A DNA stretch of 64,000 bases. It comes from UBA1141 sp963665155. GTDB taxonomy: Bacteria; Chloroflexota; Dehalococcoidia; Lucifugimonadales; UBA3495. Made by a program: the position numbers and the translations under genes. The stretch covers positions 124,001-188,000 of the forward strand of contig CAXXFI010000001.1 of NCBI GenBank assembly GCA_963665155.2, in the 5' to 3' direction. Positions 54,798 through 63,274 of the stretch are shown here, in pieces; the stretch's first letter is position 1; the number at the start of each line of letters is the position of its first letter. The notes below the pieces were generated by a model. It was not told the origin of the DNA. It did no database searches and worked only from the letters and a program-made list of their open reading frames with translations.

Positions 54798-54938
54798 GGG
54801 TAAATGGGTGCACAAGTGACCTTGGACTATTTCAAGGACTAGCAAACAACCTGAACTTTGGCTACTCCCAAAAGGGCTTGGGCTGGGAGATCAATCGGTG
54901 GACAATACTAGCGGTCCGGCTGCGTCTCCCAGCCCTTA

Positions 54939-56090
54939 TCAGTTCCCTTTCTCCGCTAAGCCTTTGATGCCGTGGATGGTTAAAGTCATGTTGCTGCGGT
55001 GCATCGCTTGGCGTCCCGAGAGTATATCCTGGGCTTTGTCCGGGTTTTCCACCATGGCTGTTCCTGTGGCGGACAACCTGGGGCCTATAACCAGGCTTTG
55101 GCGCAACCTGGTGCCTCCTGGGATTCTTTCCAGTTCAAACCGCCATTGGGCGCTGGGATCGTCGCGGTCGTTCACATTCCAGGCAAACACTCTGGATGGC
55201 TCACAAGCGACCACGTAGCAGGTGGTCTGCCATTTGCGGTCTACATCCGCTCGCTCGTTTCTGCCGATGAATGTCGCGCCCTCTTGAGGGCCATCGCCAT
55301 CCACCCACTCTCCTCCCTGGAACTCAGTGCTGAACTGGGCCGCAATGTTGATATCACTGGCCAATTCCCAGACCTTCTCCGGGGAGGCCGCTATGTCCAC
55401 CTCAACGGTTACGCCGGGCATTTCATCAAGAAGGGAACTGCCTTCCCCCGGACGCTCTCGGGTGAATCCCCAACGGTCGAACCAAACAATCTCCGAAGCT
55501 GGCCGCCGGGATGCTGGCTTAAAGTCGGTGCCAATGGTCCAAGCGACGGGTAGGAGCACGATTTGGGAAACACCTTCAGGAATTCCCAACAACTCGGCGA
55601 ATTCCGAGGCTTTACCGAGGTGAACAGTTGTCCACGCCGTGCCTAATCCTCTGGCCCTCAACGCTAGACAAAGGCTCCACGCAGACTGGATCACCGAGTC
55701 GAAAAGGCCGGGTTTACCGCTGGCATCGTGGACACCCAATACGGTAGCCAGGATTAGCACGGGCACCCTTTCGAGATTAGCGGCAAGGTGGGCCGCCGAG
55801 TCCATTACTCTTTCCTTGGGGTATCCGGCGCCGCGCCTCTCTTCGGCCCTTTTTATAGTCTCACCGCCACCGGCAGCCCGGTACAAATCGGCGATGCGGG
55901 CCTTGGTTTCGGGGTCTCGTATGACAATCCAGCGTCGGCTGGCAACGTCCGCGCCGGTTGGGGCCTGCTCCGCAAGCTCGATGCAACGCATCAGCAGGTC
56001 ATCGGGAACATCGCGTTCAAAGTCCAATCGACGGCGCACCGCTCGCGTCGTGCTCAAGAGTTCGTCGGTTTGTTCAAGGTCAAATGGCAT
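54939..56090 (-). CDS. Nitroreductase-SRPBCC fusion protein
   Basis: A 383-residue fusion. Residues 1-210 are a flavin-dependent nitroreductase: LLSTTRAVRRRLDFERDVPD, the FMN-binding APTGADVASRRWIVI segment, VIQSAWSLCLALRARGLGTA and the closing GTDFKPASRRPASEIVWFDR. From about residue 230 a polyketide cyclase/SRPBCC ligand-binding domain follows (GVTVEVDIAASPEKVWELAS, then FAWNVNDRDDPSAQWRFELE). The start at 56090 follows AGAGGTG. Each family is common; the fusion suggests that the SRPBCC part delivers or traps a hydrophobic substrate, but this is inference. Confidence 0.85.
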   Translation of the reverse strand: MPFDLEQTDELLSTTRAVRRRLDFERDVPDDLLMRCIELAEQAPTGADVASRRWIVIRDPETKARIADLYRAAGGGETIKRAEERRGAGYPKERVMDSAAHLAANLERVPVLILATVLGVHDASGKPGLFDSVIQSAWSLCLALRARGLGTAWTTVHLGKASEFAELLGIPEGVSQIVLLPVAWTIGTDFKPASRRPASEIVWFDRWGFTRERPGEGSSLLDEMPGVTVEVDIAASPEKVWELASDINIAAQFSTEFQGGEWVDGDGPQEGATFIGRNERADVDRKWQTTCYVVACEPSRVFAWNVNDRDDPSAQWRFELERIPGGTRLRQSLVIGPRLSATGTAMVENPDKAQDILSGRQAMHRSNMTLTIHGIKGLAEKGN

Positions 56091-56158
56091 GGGACACCTC
56101 TTCGGCATTAAAATGGGGCATTCGAGGATAAGGGCTGGCCGAGCCTAGCCATTGTCAG

Positions 56159-57166
56159 CTACTTTTCCAACTTGATGAACCGGCCGCCTATGAGCCACTC
56201 GGCGACGTACAGGTTGCCTTGGGAGTCTACCGCCATACCGTGGGGACTGTTGAACTTGCCCGTCTGCAATAGGGAAGTGGGTATTAACTCGCCATTGTCG
56301 TTTCGGTTGTTGGGCCAGCCTTCCACCGTGCAGACTTCCTCGTTTTCACCCAAGTAGCAGAGCAGCTTGTCGTCTTTGTCCAGCACCGCCAGTCGAGCGC
56401 GGAGTTCGGCCACCACCATCAAGTCGCCGTGAGTGACGAACCCGCTGGGGCTGGATAGAAACTCCGTGCCGAACACCCGCTTGAAACTGCCTTCAAGGTC
56501 GTAAACCTGCACGCGGTGGTTCGTTCGGTCGGCTACGTATAGCTCACCATCACCCCTGCGGCGGTCAATATAGATACCGTGGGGACAACTGAACCTGCCC
56601 GCTTGGCCTTCATCGCCATTGATGCTGTTCAGGTATTCGCCATCCTTGCTGAACCGATGGATGTAGCTTTCGCCGTAGCCATCGGTGACCCATACATCGC
56701 CGTTCCCCCCGTGGCGCTCTTCGTTGACGGCGACGAAGGTGGGAGAATAGTTCCCTTCTTGGTAAATGGGCAAGTCCGGTTTGGGGAGGGTAGTGACGAC
56801 TTCGCCGTCCAGGGTGGTCTTTATTACCTTGCCCGAGTAGGGGCCGGTGCTTGGCGGGTACTCATAACCTATCTGGTATTGTCGCTTGCGACCGTTGTCG
56901 GCAATCCATAGATACTCGGTTCCGCCTTCGTTGACGATTGTGATGCCATGAGCGTCTGCCACGGCCAAATCCCACGTCCGGCGAACGTTGCCGGAACTGT
57001 CCAAGACCTGGATTGCGGCGTCACCAGGATGGAAGGTGATCACATCCCCCGATTCGGTCACCACCAAGCCGTGATGAGCCCAACCATTGCGAGCGCTCTC
57101 GGAGTCGGGCAAGTGAGCCCAATCTTCGTTCCACTGGTAGGTGTTTTCCCCTTGGCCTACGCGCAT
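56159..57166 (-). CDS. NHL-repeat beta-propeller protein
   Basis: A 335-residue NHL protein similar in plan to that at 3324. It opens MRVGQGENTYQWNEDWAHLP and carries repeats such as GVVTES-type strands, VWVTDGYGESYIHRFSKDGE, GELYVADRTNHRVQVYDLEG and NLYVAEWLIGG at the end. No signal peptide or lipobox is seen. Ligand or enzyme function is unknown; peptidylglycine-lyase-like propellers are the nearest named relatives. Confidence 0.8.
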   Translation of the reverse strand: MRVGQGENTYQWNEDWAHLPDSESARNGWAHHGLVVTESGDVITFHPGDAAIQVLDSSGNVRRTWDLAVADAHGITIVNEGGTEYLWIADNGRKRQYQIGYEYPPSTGPYSGKVIKTTLDGEVVTTLPKPDLPIYQEGNYSPTFVAVNEERHGGNGDVWVTDGYGESYIHRFSKDGEYLNSINGDEGQAGRFSCPHGIYIDRRRGDGELYVADRTNHRVQVYDLEGSFKRVFGTEFLSSPSGFVTHGDLMVVAELRARLAVLDKDDKLLCYLGENEEVCTVEGWPNNRNDNGELIPTSLLQTGKFNSPHGMAVDSQGNLYVAEWLIGGRFIKLEK

Positions 57167-57644
57167 TATTAAGCCTCCCTAACTTGGTCGAGATTTAGCT
57201 GCTGTTATCTAAGGTCCATCAAGCATTAACCTGAGGCGAAATCATCGTAGGAGTGGCAGTGGCCGGAACGGGCGTCCGAAACCCGAAGTTAAGGCCGGCT
57301 TCAGTTGGGCGGCTTCGCGGGCCGCTGCCGACATTGAATGTTGCCATAGTAGGCTGCGACGTGCGGGAAGGTCTGGCGAGGTCTGAAAGGTACGAGTAGG
57401 TGTACTTTGGTCCACCAGTGAATTTGGCCAGTGATAAATTGGCTTAGGGAAATGTTGACCGGCTCGGGTAGAGATTGCGCGGCACAGTTTCCGAGGTAAC
57501 GCTCCTAGGCTGCGGAATACAGTGCTCAAATCTCTGATGGCTGGTTCGTCGTATTTGAGAATTGACCGAGTAACCAAGCACCAGTCTCACCTATGCGAGC
57601 ATCGGTTCACACTCGGCGATGTCTTGACCTGGTAATAAATCGGT
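57167..57644. other. Non-coding gap
   Basis: About 480 bp. A minus-strand frame of 111 codons exists (57577-57242) but has no start signal, no motif and poor codon use. No RNA or repeat was recognised. Confidence 0.45.
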
Positions 57645-58796
57645 TCAGGGCGTCAGGATGACCTTGGTGTACCCGTCGATGCGTTTGTCGAACTTGTTGT
57701 AAGCGTCGGGCGCCTCCTCCAAGGACACGGTGTGGGATACGACAAAACCGGGTTTCGTCTTCCCCGCAATTATCATGTCTCTGAGGTAGGCATTGTAACG
57801 CTTCACGTTGCACTGGCCGGTGCCCAACTTCAAGCCTTTCTCGAATAGCCGCCCAAAGTTCAGAGACAGAGCGCCCCGCTTGGCGTCGTCGTCCACTCCG
57901 CCCGGATCCGTGGGGACATAGAGTCCTGGGATTCCCAACGCGCCCGTGGGGTTTACCACGTCGATCAATTGGTTGAGTACGATATTGGGCACTTCTTTCT
58001 GCTCGCCGCCAGCAGCGGAAGATCCCGCCGCCGCAGCCTGATAGCCCACTGCGTCGATGGCCTTGTCCACACCTTCTCCGCCCCGGAGTTCCTTGATTTG
58101 CTGAACCGGGTTACCTTGGTCGAAGTTGATGGGAATGCCACCTAACTCCTTTGCTTTGTCCAAACGTTCCTGAACGTGGTCAACCACGTATATTTCGGCG
58201 GCTCCCCTGATGGCGCAGCTATAGGCTGCCATTATGCCAACCGGTCCCGCACCAAAGACGGCTACGCTCTCGCCGGGGCTGACGTCGGCCAGCACCGCAC
58301 CGTGGTATCCGGTGGGGAAAATGTCGGCCAACAAGGCGAAGTCGGACTCGAAGTCGCTCCCCGGAGGGAGTGGTAAGCAATTGAAGTCAGCGAAAGGGAC
58401 CTGCAAGTATTCGGCCTGTCCACCTCCCCATGGCCCCATGGATACGTAGCCGTAAGCCCCGCCAGCGAATCCGGGGTTTACCGTGGTGCAGAACCCGGTG
58501 AATCCCCGCTGGCAATTCTTGCAGAACCCACAAGCGACATTGAAAGGCATCACCACCCGGTCGCCAACCTTCAGAGTCTTGACTGCGGTGCCGATTTCTT
58601 CGATTATTCCCATGTTCTCGTGACCAAAGACGATGCCGGGTTGGGCGGCGGTGCGGCCCTCGTACATGTGAAGGTCGGAGCCGCAGATGCAAGAGGACGT
58701 AATTTTGACGATGACGTCGTTCGGGTGTTGCAGGGTGGGGTCGGGCACGGTCTCCACGGCAACTTCAAAGGGACCTTTATAGACCACTGCTCTCAT
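57645..58796 (-). CDS. Zinc-dependent MDR dehydrogenase (formaldehyde dehydrogenase type)
   Basis: A 383-residue zinc alcohol dehydrogenase of the glutathione-independent formaldehyde dehydrogenase group. Catalytic zinc ligands are in SSCICGSDLHMYEG and VFGHENMGIIEE. The structural zinc loop is CGFCKNCQRGFTGFC. The cofactor site is VAVFGAGPVGIMAAYSCAIRG, with an acidic VVDH end that favours NAD. The long insertion between about residues 250 and 300 is typical of this group, in which some members carry tightly bound NAD. Substrate is not certain. Confidence 0.88.
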   Translation of the reverse strand: MRAVVYKGPFEVAVETVPDPTLQHPNDVIVKITSSCICGSDLHMYEGRTAAQPGIVFGHENMGIIEEIGTAVKTLKVGDRVVMPFNVACGFCKNCQRGFTGFCTTVNPGFAGGAYGYVSMGPWGGGQAEYLQVPFADFNCLPLPPGSDFESDFALLADIFPTGYHGAVLADVSPGESVAVFGAGPVGIMAAYSCAIRGAAEIYVVDHVQERLDKAKELGGIPINFDQGNPVQQIKELRGGEGVDKAIDAVGYQAAAAGSSAAGGEQKEVPNIVLNQLIDVVNPTGALGIPGLYVPTDPGGVDDDAKRGALSLNFGRLFEKGLKLGTGQCNVKRYNAYLRDMIIAGKTKPGFVVSHTVSLEEAPDAYNKFDKRIDGYTKVILTP

Positions 58797-58914
58797 TTTC
58801 TTTCTCCGAGCAAACTGGGATCATGGTACAGGCTATGGATGAGCGGTAGCGACGGTTCGTGGTGATTCTTTTAGCCGGGTTTGGGACCAGCAATTTCACC
58901 AGGCTAAACCACTG

Positions 58915-59994
58915 CTACCGCTTCTGGTAAACCTGGAAACGGTGGCGGTTCGTCTCGGTCACATAGAGTCTGCCTTCACCGTCCAAAGACACCGAGACCG
59001 GCCCCCAGAAGTAGGGCTCGGTCTGGGACGACACGTGGTATGGGCTGCTCAGATGGTCCGGTAATTCCGGCGTCAGGTCCGATATGTCCCGTACCTCTTT
59101 CTCCTCGGGGTTGGAAGCAAAATAGTCGGCAGCCCACTTGGATATGGTGGCCTCGCCATGGAGCAGGACTTGGAACCCACCGTCGGGCCCGAGAACCTGA
59201 ACTCGCTCATTGCCCCAATCGGCCACGTAGATATAACCGTCGGCGTCCACGGCGACGCCGGATGGACGATGGAACTGGCCCTCACCTTGGCCTGGCTCCC
59301 CGAAGCTGGCCAGGAAGCGCCCATCGCCGGAGAACTTCTGGATACGGTCGTTGCGCCAATCGGCCACATAGACGTCGCCATTGGAGTCGACAGCCAAGCC
59401 CCATGGCAGGTTGAATTGCCCCGGACCGCTGCCGGCCCCTCCCCATCCGAGCAAGTAGTTGCCGTCACTGGTGAACTTTTGCACCCGGTTATTGTGCTGG
59501 TCCACAATGTAAACATTGTCGTCTTTGTCAAAGGCGATACCGGCAGGACCGTTTAGCTCGCCTGGCGCGGTGCCTGGCGTCCCCCATTTTTCTACAAACT
59601 TGCCTGATTCGTCAAAGATAGAAATGCGTTGATTTTGCTCGTCGGTAATAAACACGCGGTTTTTGGAGTCGAAGGCCAAAGCCACGGGCCATACCATTTG
59701 ACCATCACCCTGGCCATAACCGTAGCCGAACTCGCCCAGGTAGTCTTCGTCGAGGTTGCAAATACCCACCCGGATTGCGGCCGACCGTGGCGGGTCGCAG
59801 CGGTTCAACACGAAAATCCGACCGTCTTTGTGGACGGCCAAGTCGTAAGGGCTGGTATATCCCCGCCCATTTAAGCCGTTATTTACAATGCCGATGGTCT
59901 TGAGGTAGCTGATCTGGATGGTTTTTGCTCCGGCCTGGCTTACCACTTTAAAGCCTCCGTTTCTAGGCACCCTACTTTTGAATGCAGTGGGCAC
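58915..59994 (-). CDS. NHL-repeat beta-propeller protein, DUF1800-linked
   Basis: A 359-residue six-bladed NHL propeller with very regular repeats from about residue 70: NRVFITDEQNQRISIFDESG, NVYIVDQHNNRVQKFTSDGN, DVYVADWRNDRIQKFSGDGR and YIYVADWGNERVQVLGPDGG. It lies 26 bp after the DUF1800 stop on the same strand, so it is probably the third gene of the DUF1501-DUF1800-NHL set. No clear signal peptide is visible at the annotated N-terminus; a start further in is possible. Function unknown. Confidence 0.82.
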   Translation of the reverse strand: MPTAFKSRVPRNGGFKVVSQAGAKTIQISYLKTIGIVNNGLNGRGYTSPYDLAVHKDGRIFVLNRCDPPRSAAIRVGICNLDEDYLGEFGYGYGQGDGQMVWPVALAFDSKNRVFITDEQNQRISIFDESGKFVEKWGTPGTAPGELNGPAGIAFDKDDNVYIVDQHNNRVQKFTSDGNYLLGWGGAGSGPGQFNLPWGLAVDSNGDVYVADWRNDRIQKFSGDGRFLASFGEPGQGEGQFHRPSGVAVDADGYIYVADWGNERVQVLGPDGGFQVLLHGEATISKWAADYFASNPEEKEVRDISDLTPELPDHLSSPYHVSSQTEPYFWGPVSVSLDGEGRLYVTETNRHRFQVYQKR

Positions 59995-60020
59995 ACTGGG
60001 TGGTTACTTCTGAACCCGGA

Positions 60021-61448
60021 TTATGCTAGTTGAAATTCCCTGCTGGAAGCCACTAACCGCAGCATATTGCCTACCCGCTGCTCGGCTTCGTCGCCCGGCT
60101 GGTGGTTCATCAAGTCTAATTCCCCTTGTCTTTCGGCAAAGCCAACCAGGGTAGACCGGGTGGCTTCGGAGACTGTGATCGGCCCCACAAGGTCCAGGCA
60201 CCGGTCAACCAGTTCGTCGGGTGTCAGCGTGCCACCGTTGCTGGCGGACAGCCGGTCGATGATCGACCGGACGCCGGGCCTGTCTGTGTTGCCCATTTCT
60301 TTGGCCACGAAGTTAACTCGCTCCACCAATGCGCCGCTGTCGATCCACTCGCTGCCTTCGTGCCAGCCTTCAACCGTGGGCGGCTGAAGTAGTCCTTGGC
60401 CCATGAAGAAGGATTGGTTGGTTACTTTTTCGATTCCCAGCGTCGGCGATTGGTAGCTGCCAGCCAAGCGCATGGCTCCGACGATCAACTCTACGGGTCC
60501 TTTAACCCGAGCGTAACGAGCCTCTTCGGACTTAAAGTAGGCAGAGTTGAACAGCGTTCGCATCACCGCTCGGATTTCGTAATTAGAATCAAAATAGGTC
60601 TGCATCATCTGGGCGATGGTCTTCTTCCCTTCTTCCGTCACTTCATCGGCGGCGAAGAATTGGAACAGCCGGGTGGCAAGGAAGCGCGCCGTCGCTTCTT
60701 GCTTAACGATGATGTCTATAATGTCTTCACCGTTGAAGTTTCCCGTCTCTCCAAGGAAGGTTTTTTCGCCATTGTCGTGGTCCTGCTCCCGGTATTGGAA
60801 GTGCCACGCAATCCTGCTGTAGGGCCAAATGGAGTCTTTGTATGCCCGAATGGCCATGTACTCGGCGTTGCCCAACGTCCAGCCGGTGAAGGCACGGGAG
60901 CCTTCCTTGACGTCCTCCTCGGTGTAGTTGCCGATGCCCATGGAGAACAACTCCAGCAACTCGCGACCGAAATTCTCGTTGATTGCTCCGTTGTGGTTGT
61001 CGTTGTTGTCCAGCCACACCAGCATGGCCGGGTCCCGGGACAGCTCCAGCAATAGGTCCCGGAAACTTCCCAACCCGCTACGACGGAACATTTCCACCTG
61101 GTTTAGTTGGGACCGAGCCTGGTTCAGCTTAGAGTAGCCGGTTGCCAAGAGACCGTGCCAGAACAGGGCGATTTTTTCTTCCGACGGTGACCGGGTGGTA
61201 ATCATCCGGTACATCCAGTAGGCTCCAGAACTGGTCAGGTCTCTGAGTTCCGACTGCTCCGGATGGTAGCGGCGGATAACGTCGTCGGGCATGTTCTGGG
61301 GGTCGCTAGGATAGAGCAAAGCCTCAACTACAGCCTCATATCCTTGGGCCAGGTATCCTTCCAGTTCGTCCCGTGTGGCCCCAAAGCCAGCGCGCCGCAG
61401 CAAGTGGGCCATCAAGGCAGTGCTTTCCTGTGTGATGGGGTCGCTCAT
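60021..61448 (-). CDS. DUF1800 domain protein
   Basis: A 475-residue DUF1800 protein. The start at 61448 follows GGAGGCG and gives MSDPITQESTALMAHLLRRA with GFGATRDELEGYLAQGYEAV. Family blocks EKIALFWHGLLATGY, RDPAMLVWLDNNDNHNGAIN, NFGRELLELFSMGIGNYTEE and AFTGWTLGNAEY are intact. DUF1800 and DUF1501 proteins are nearly always adjacent and are thought to act together outside the cytoplasm, but no activity has been established. There is no signal peptide here. Confidence 0.9.
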   Translation of the reverse strand: MSDPITQESTALMAHLLRRAGFGATRDELEGYLAQGYEAVVEALLYPSDPQNMPDDVIRRYHPEQSELRDLTSSGAYWMYRMITTRSPSEEKIALFWHGLLATGYSKLNQARSQLNQVEMFRRSGLGSFRDLLLELSRDPAMLVWLDNNDNHNGAINENFGRELLELFSMGIGNYTEEDVKEGSRAFTGWTLGNAEYMAIRAYKDSIWPYSRIAWHFQYREQDHDNGEKTFLGETGNFNGEDIIDIIVKQEATARFLATRLFQFFAADEVTEEGKKTIAQMMQTYFDSNYEIRAVMRTLFNSAYFKSEEARYARVKGPVELIVGAMRLAGSYQSPTLGIEKVTNQSFFMGQGLLQPPTVEGWHEGSEWIDSGALVERVNFVAKEMGNTDRPGVRSIIDRLSASNGGTLTPDELVDRCLDLVGPITVSEATRSTLVGFAERQGELDLMNHQPGDEAEQRVGNMLRLVASSREFQLA

Positions 61449-61565
61449 ATCGCCTCCAGGGCTTAACACGCTTTGGTGTCAGCGTGAATTTTCTACTATT
61501 CGACTAGATTAGTATTTCCGATTGGTCCAGTGATTCTGGACCAGTGATTCCGGTCCCTTTAAAAA

Positions 61566-61640
61566 CCCTTCCGTTCGCCCTGAGCTAGTCGAAGGGTACC
61601 TCAGCAAAAAGATGGTTCGACAAGCTCACCACGAACGGGC
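61566..61640. repeat. Dispersed inverted repeat, second copy
   Basis: CCGTTCGCCCTGAGCTAGTC, then GAAGG, pairs with GGTTCGACAAGCTCACCACG, then AACGGG. It is the same family as the cluster at 8460-8716 and lies between DUF1501 and DUF1800. Confidence 0.75.
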
Positions 61641-61666
61641 TATATCCCGGATGGTTTGACAACGCT

Positions 61667-62800
61667 CTAGCGGCGGATTAAATCAAGGGCTTCGAACTGC
61701 CCATTGATAATAGAAGGAGCGTCCAGACCCAACACCCGCTCCAGAATCGGCGTGTAGGTGGAGCGGAAGTCGTTGTTCGACTTCAGGTCCCCTTCGATCT
61801 GATCTTCTAGTTTCAACGACGGGTACTCACCGTACATGCCGCCGTTGACCGATCCGCCAATTAGAAAAGCGACTCCTCCGGATCCGTGGTCGCAGCCGGA
61901 GCCGTTGTCCTTGATGCGCCGTCCGAACTCGGAGAAGATCAATATGGCGACATCGTCCTCCCGGTCGTGCTCTTTCAAGTCGGCCATGAAATCGCCCACC
62001 GAACCGGAAACCTGGCCCCACAGGTTGTTGTGGGTCGGCACTTCCCCGGAGTGGGTGTCGTAGCTTGCGTGGACGGTATAGAAAACCCGTGTGCCCAAGT
62101 CGGCAAAGAGCACTTGGGCCATGCTCTTCATGCTCTGAGCCAAGCCCGACGGTCCGTATTCGATAGTCGAGGAGTAGGAGGCTGGCGCTGTTCGCAGGGT
62201 ATCCGCGCCCTTCAAAGCATCGCCGCCGGTCTGGCCGAGATAGTCCATGACGGCGTCCCTGCCCTTGTCTCCGCCGTACATCATGGAAAAAGCATCCAGT
62301 GTGTATTGGCGCAGCAACTCATCCTGTATATCGGGGAATAGGCCGTAGGTTTCGAGGTCGCCCACAGAAGCCACGGGGACGCCGCGGCAACCCAAGGACC
62401 GGGGCAGCCCGCGGCCAAAGTTAATCCCTGTCAAAACGTTCTCTCCCTGGGGGTCCAAGTCCCGGATGGCGCGCCCCAACCAACCCTCGGTGCCAATGGC
62501 GTCGGGCTCGGCTGTGTGCCATATGTCCATTGAACGGAAGTGGGACCGGTTGGGATTGAAGTAGCCGATGCCATGGATGATGGCAACCTTATTTTCATCC
62601 CAGAGGCCTTTAATTTCCGTCATGTTGGGGTTGAAGCCCACTTGGTCGTCGATGCGCAGCACTTGGTCGGCTGGGATATTCACCACTGGGCGGGATTCGT
62701 AGTACATGCCGTTGGTATAGGGGACAACGGTGTTCAAGTAATCGTTGCCGCCTGTGAGTTGTATAACCACGAGGGATTTGTCTCGTTTGGTAGTCGTCAA
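61667..62800 (-). CDS. DUF1501 domain protein
   Basis: A 377-residue DUF1501 protein with an alkaline-phosphatase-like (sulfatase-related) fold. It opens KSLVVIQLTGGNDYLNTVVP, and continues with the YFNPNRSHFRSMDIWHTAEP block, DTHSGEVPTHNNLWGQVSGS, ILIFSEFGRRIKDNGSGCDH and GSGGVAFLIGGSVNGGMYGE. Most homologues have a Tat signal peptide; here the domain begins within ten residues, so either this member is cytoplasmic or the annotated start lacks an export signal. It is upstream of DUF1800 with the repeat between. Confidence 0.9.
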   Translation of the reverse strand: MTTTKRDKSLVVIQLTGGNDYLNTVVPYTNGMYYESRPVVNIPADQVLRIDDQVGFNPNMTEIKGLWDENKVAIIHGIGYFNPNRSHFRSMDIWHTAEPDAIGTEGWLGRAIRDLDPQGENVLTGINFGRGLPRSLGCRGVPVASVGDLETYGLFPDIQDELLRQYTLDAFSMMYGGDKGRDAVMDYLGQTGGDALKGADTLRTAPASYSSTIEYGPSGLAQSMKSMAQVLFADLGTRVFYTVHASYDTHSGEVPTHNNLWGQVSGSVGDFMADLKEHDREDDVAILIFSEFGRRIKDNGSGCDHGSGGVAFLIGGSVNGGMYGEYPSLKLEDQIEGDLKSNNDFRSTYTPILERVLGLDAPSIINGQFEALDLIRR

Positions 62801-62842
62801 GATAAGCCTCTCAACCTGAAAATTAAAACTGCGATATTAAAA

Positions 62843-63112
62843 TCACGATACTAATGCTACCAGGGATAAAAGCAAAAGCCGGAGAGTATTGGCTAGTAGT
62901 TGCCGATTGGACGTAAATTTGCCGGTCTTAGGTCGAGTGCCGGAAGTGATTTTTAGATAACTCACCCCGGCGGATTCTGCCTGATTCCGGGTAAACGTAA
63001 GTGTATTATTAGGTGCAATTCCTGTCAATTGACCCGGTTTTCCATATTTCCAGGCCATCGACATGCTTAGGTCGGCTGGCAATTCCCAATCAGGCCAGTC
63101 CGGGAATGTTGA
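62843..63112 (-). pseudogene. C-terminal remnant of an unrecognised gene
   Basis: The minus strand is open from 63112 (after a TAG at 63113-63115) to 62843 and reads TFPDWPDWELPADLSMSMAW, then GQLTGIAPNNTLTFTRNQAE and a hydrophobic tail LLANTLRLLLLSLVALVS. It looks like real coding sequence but has no start and no recognised family. It is probably the end of a gene whose 5' part is lost. Confidence 0.4.
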
Positions 63113-63274
63113 CTATGGACATAGAGGGCCACGGGACGTTAATATCCCTGCAACTCGGCCCGATGGCTCCTGACTAAGGGCGACGTGTAAGGGGGATAGG
63201 CCTCGGGATGTTTTGTTGCAATGACCCAATGTTACGCTCGGACGGAACCCGGACGTGAATTAAAGAGTGAAGAA

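Noticed and set aside
57242..57577. A 111-codon minus-strand gene
   Set aside because: No start signal, no motif and poor codon use; treated as non-coding.
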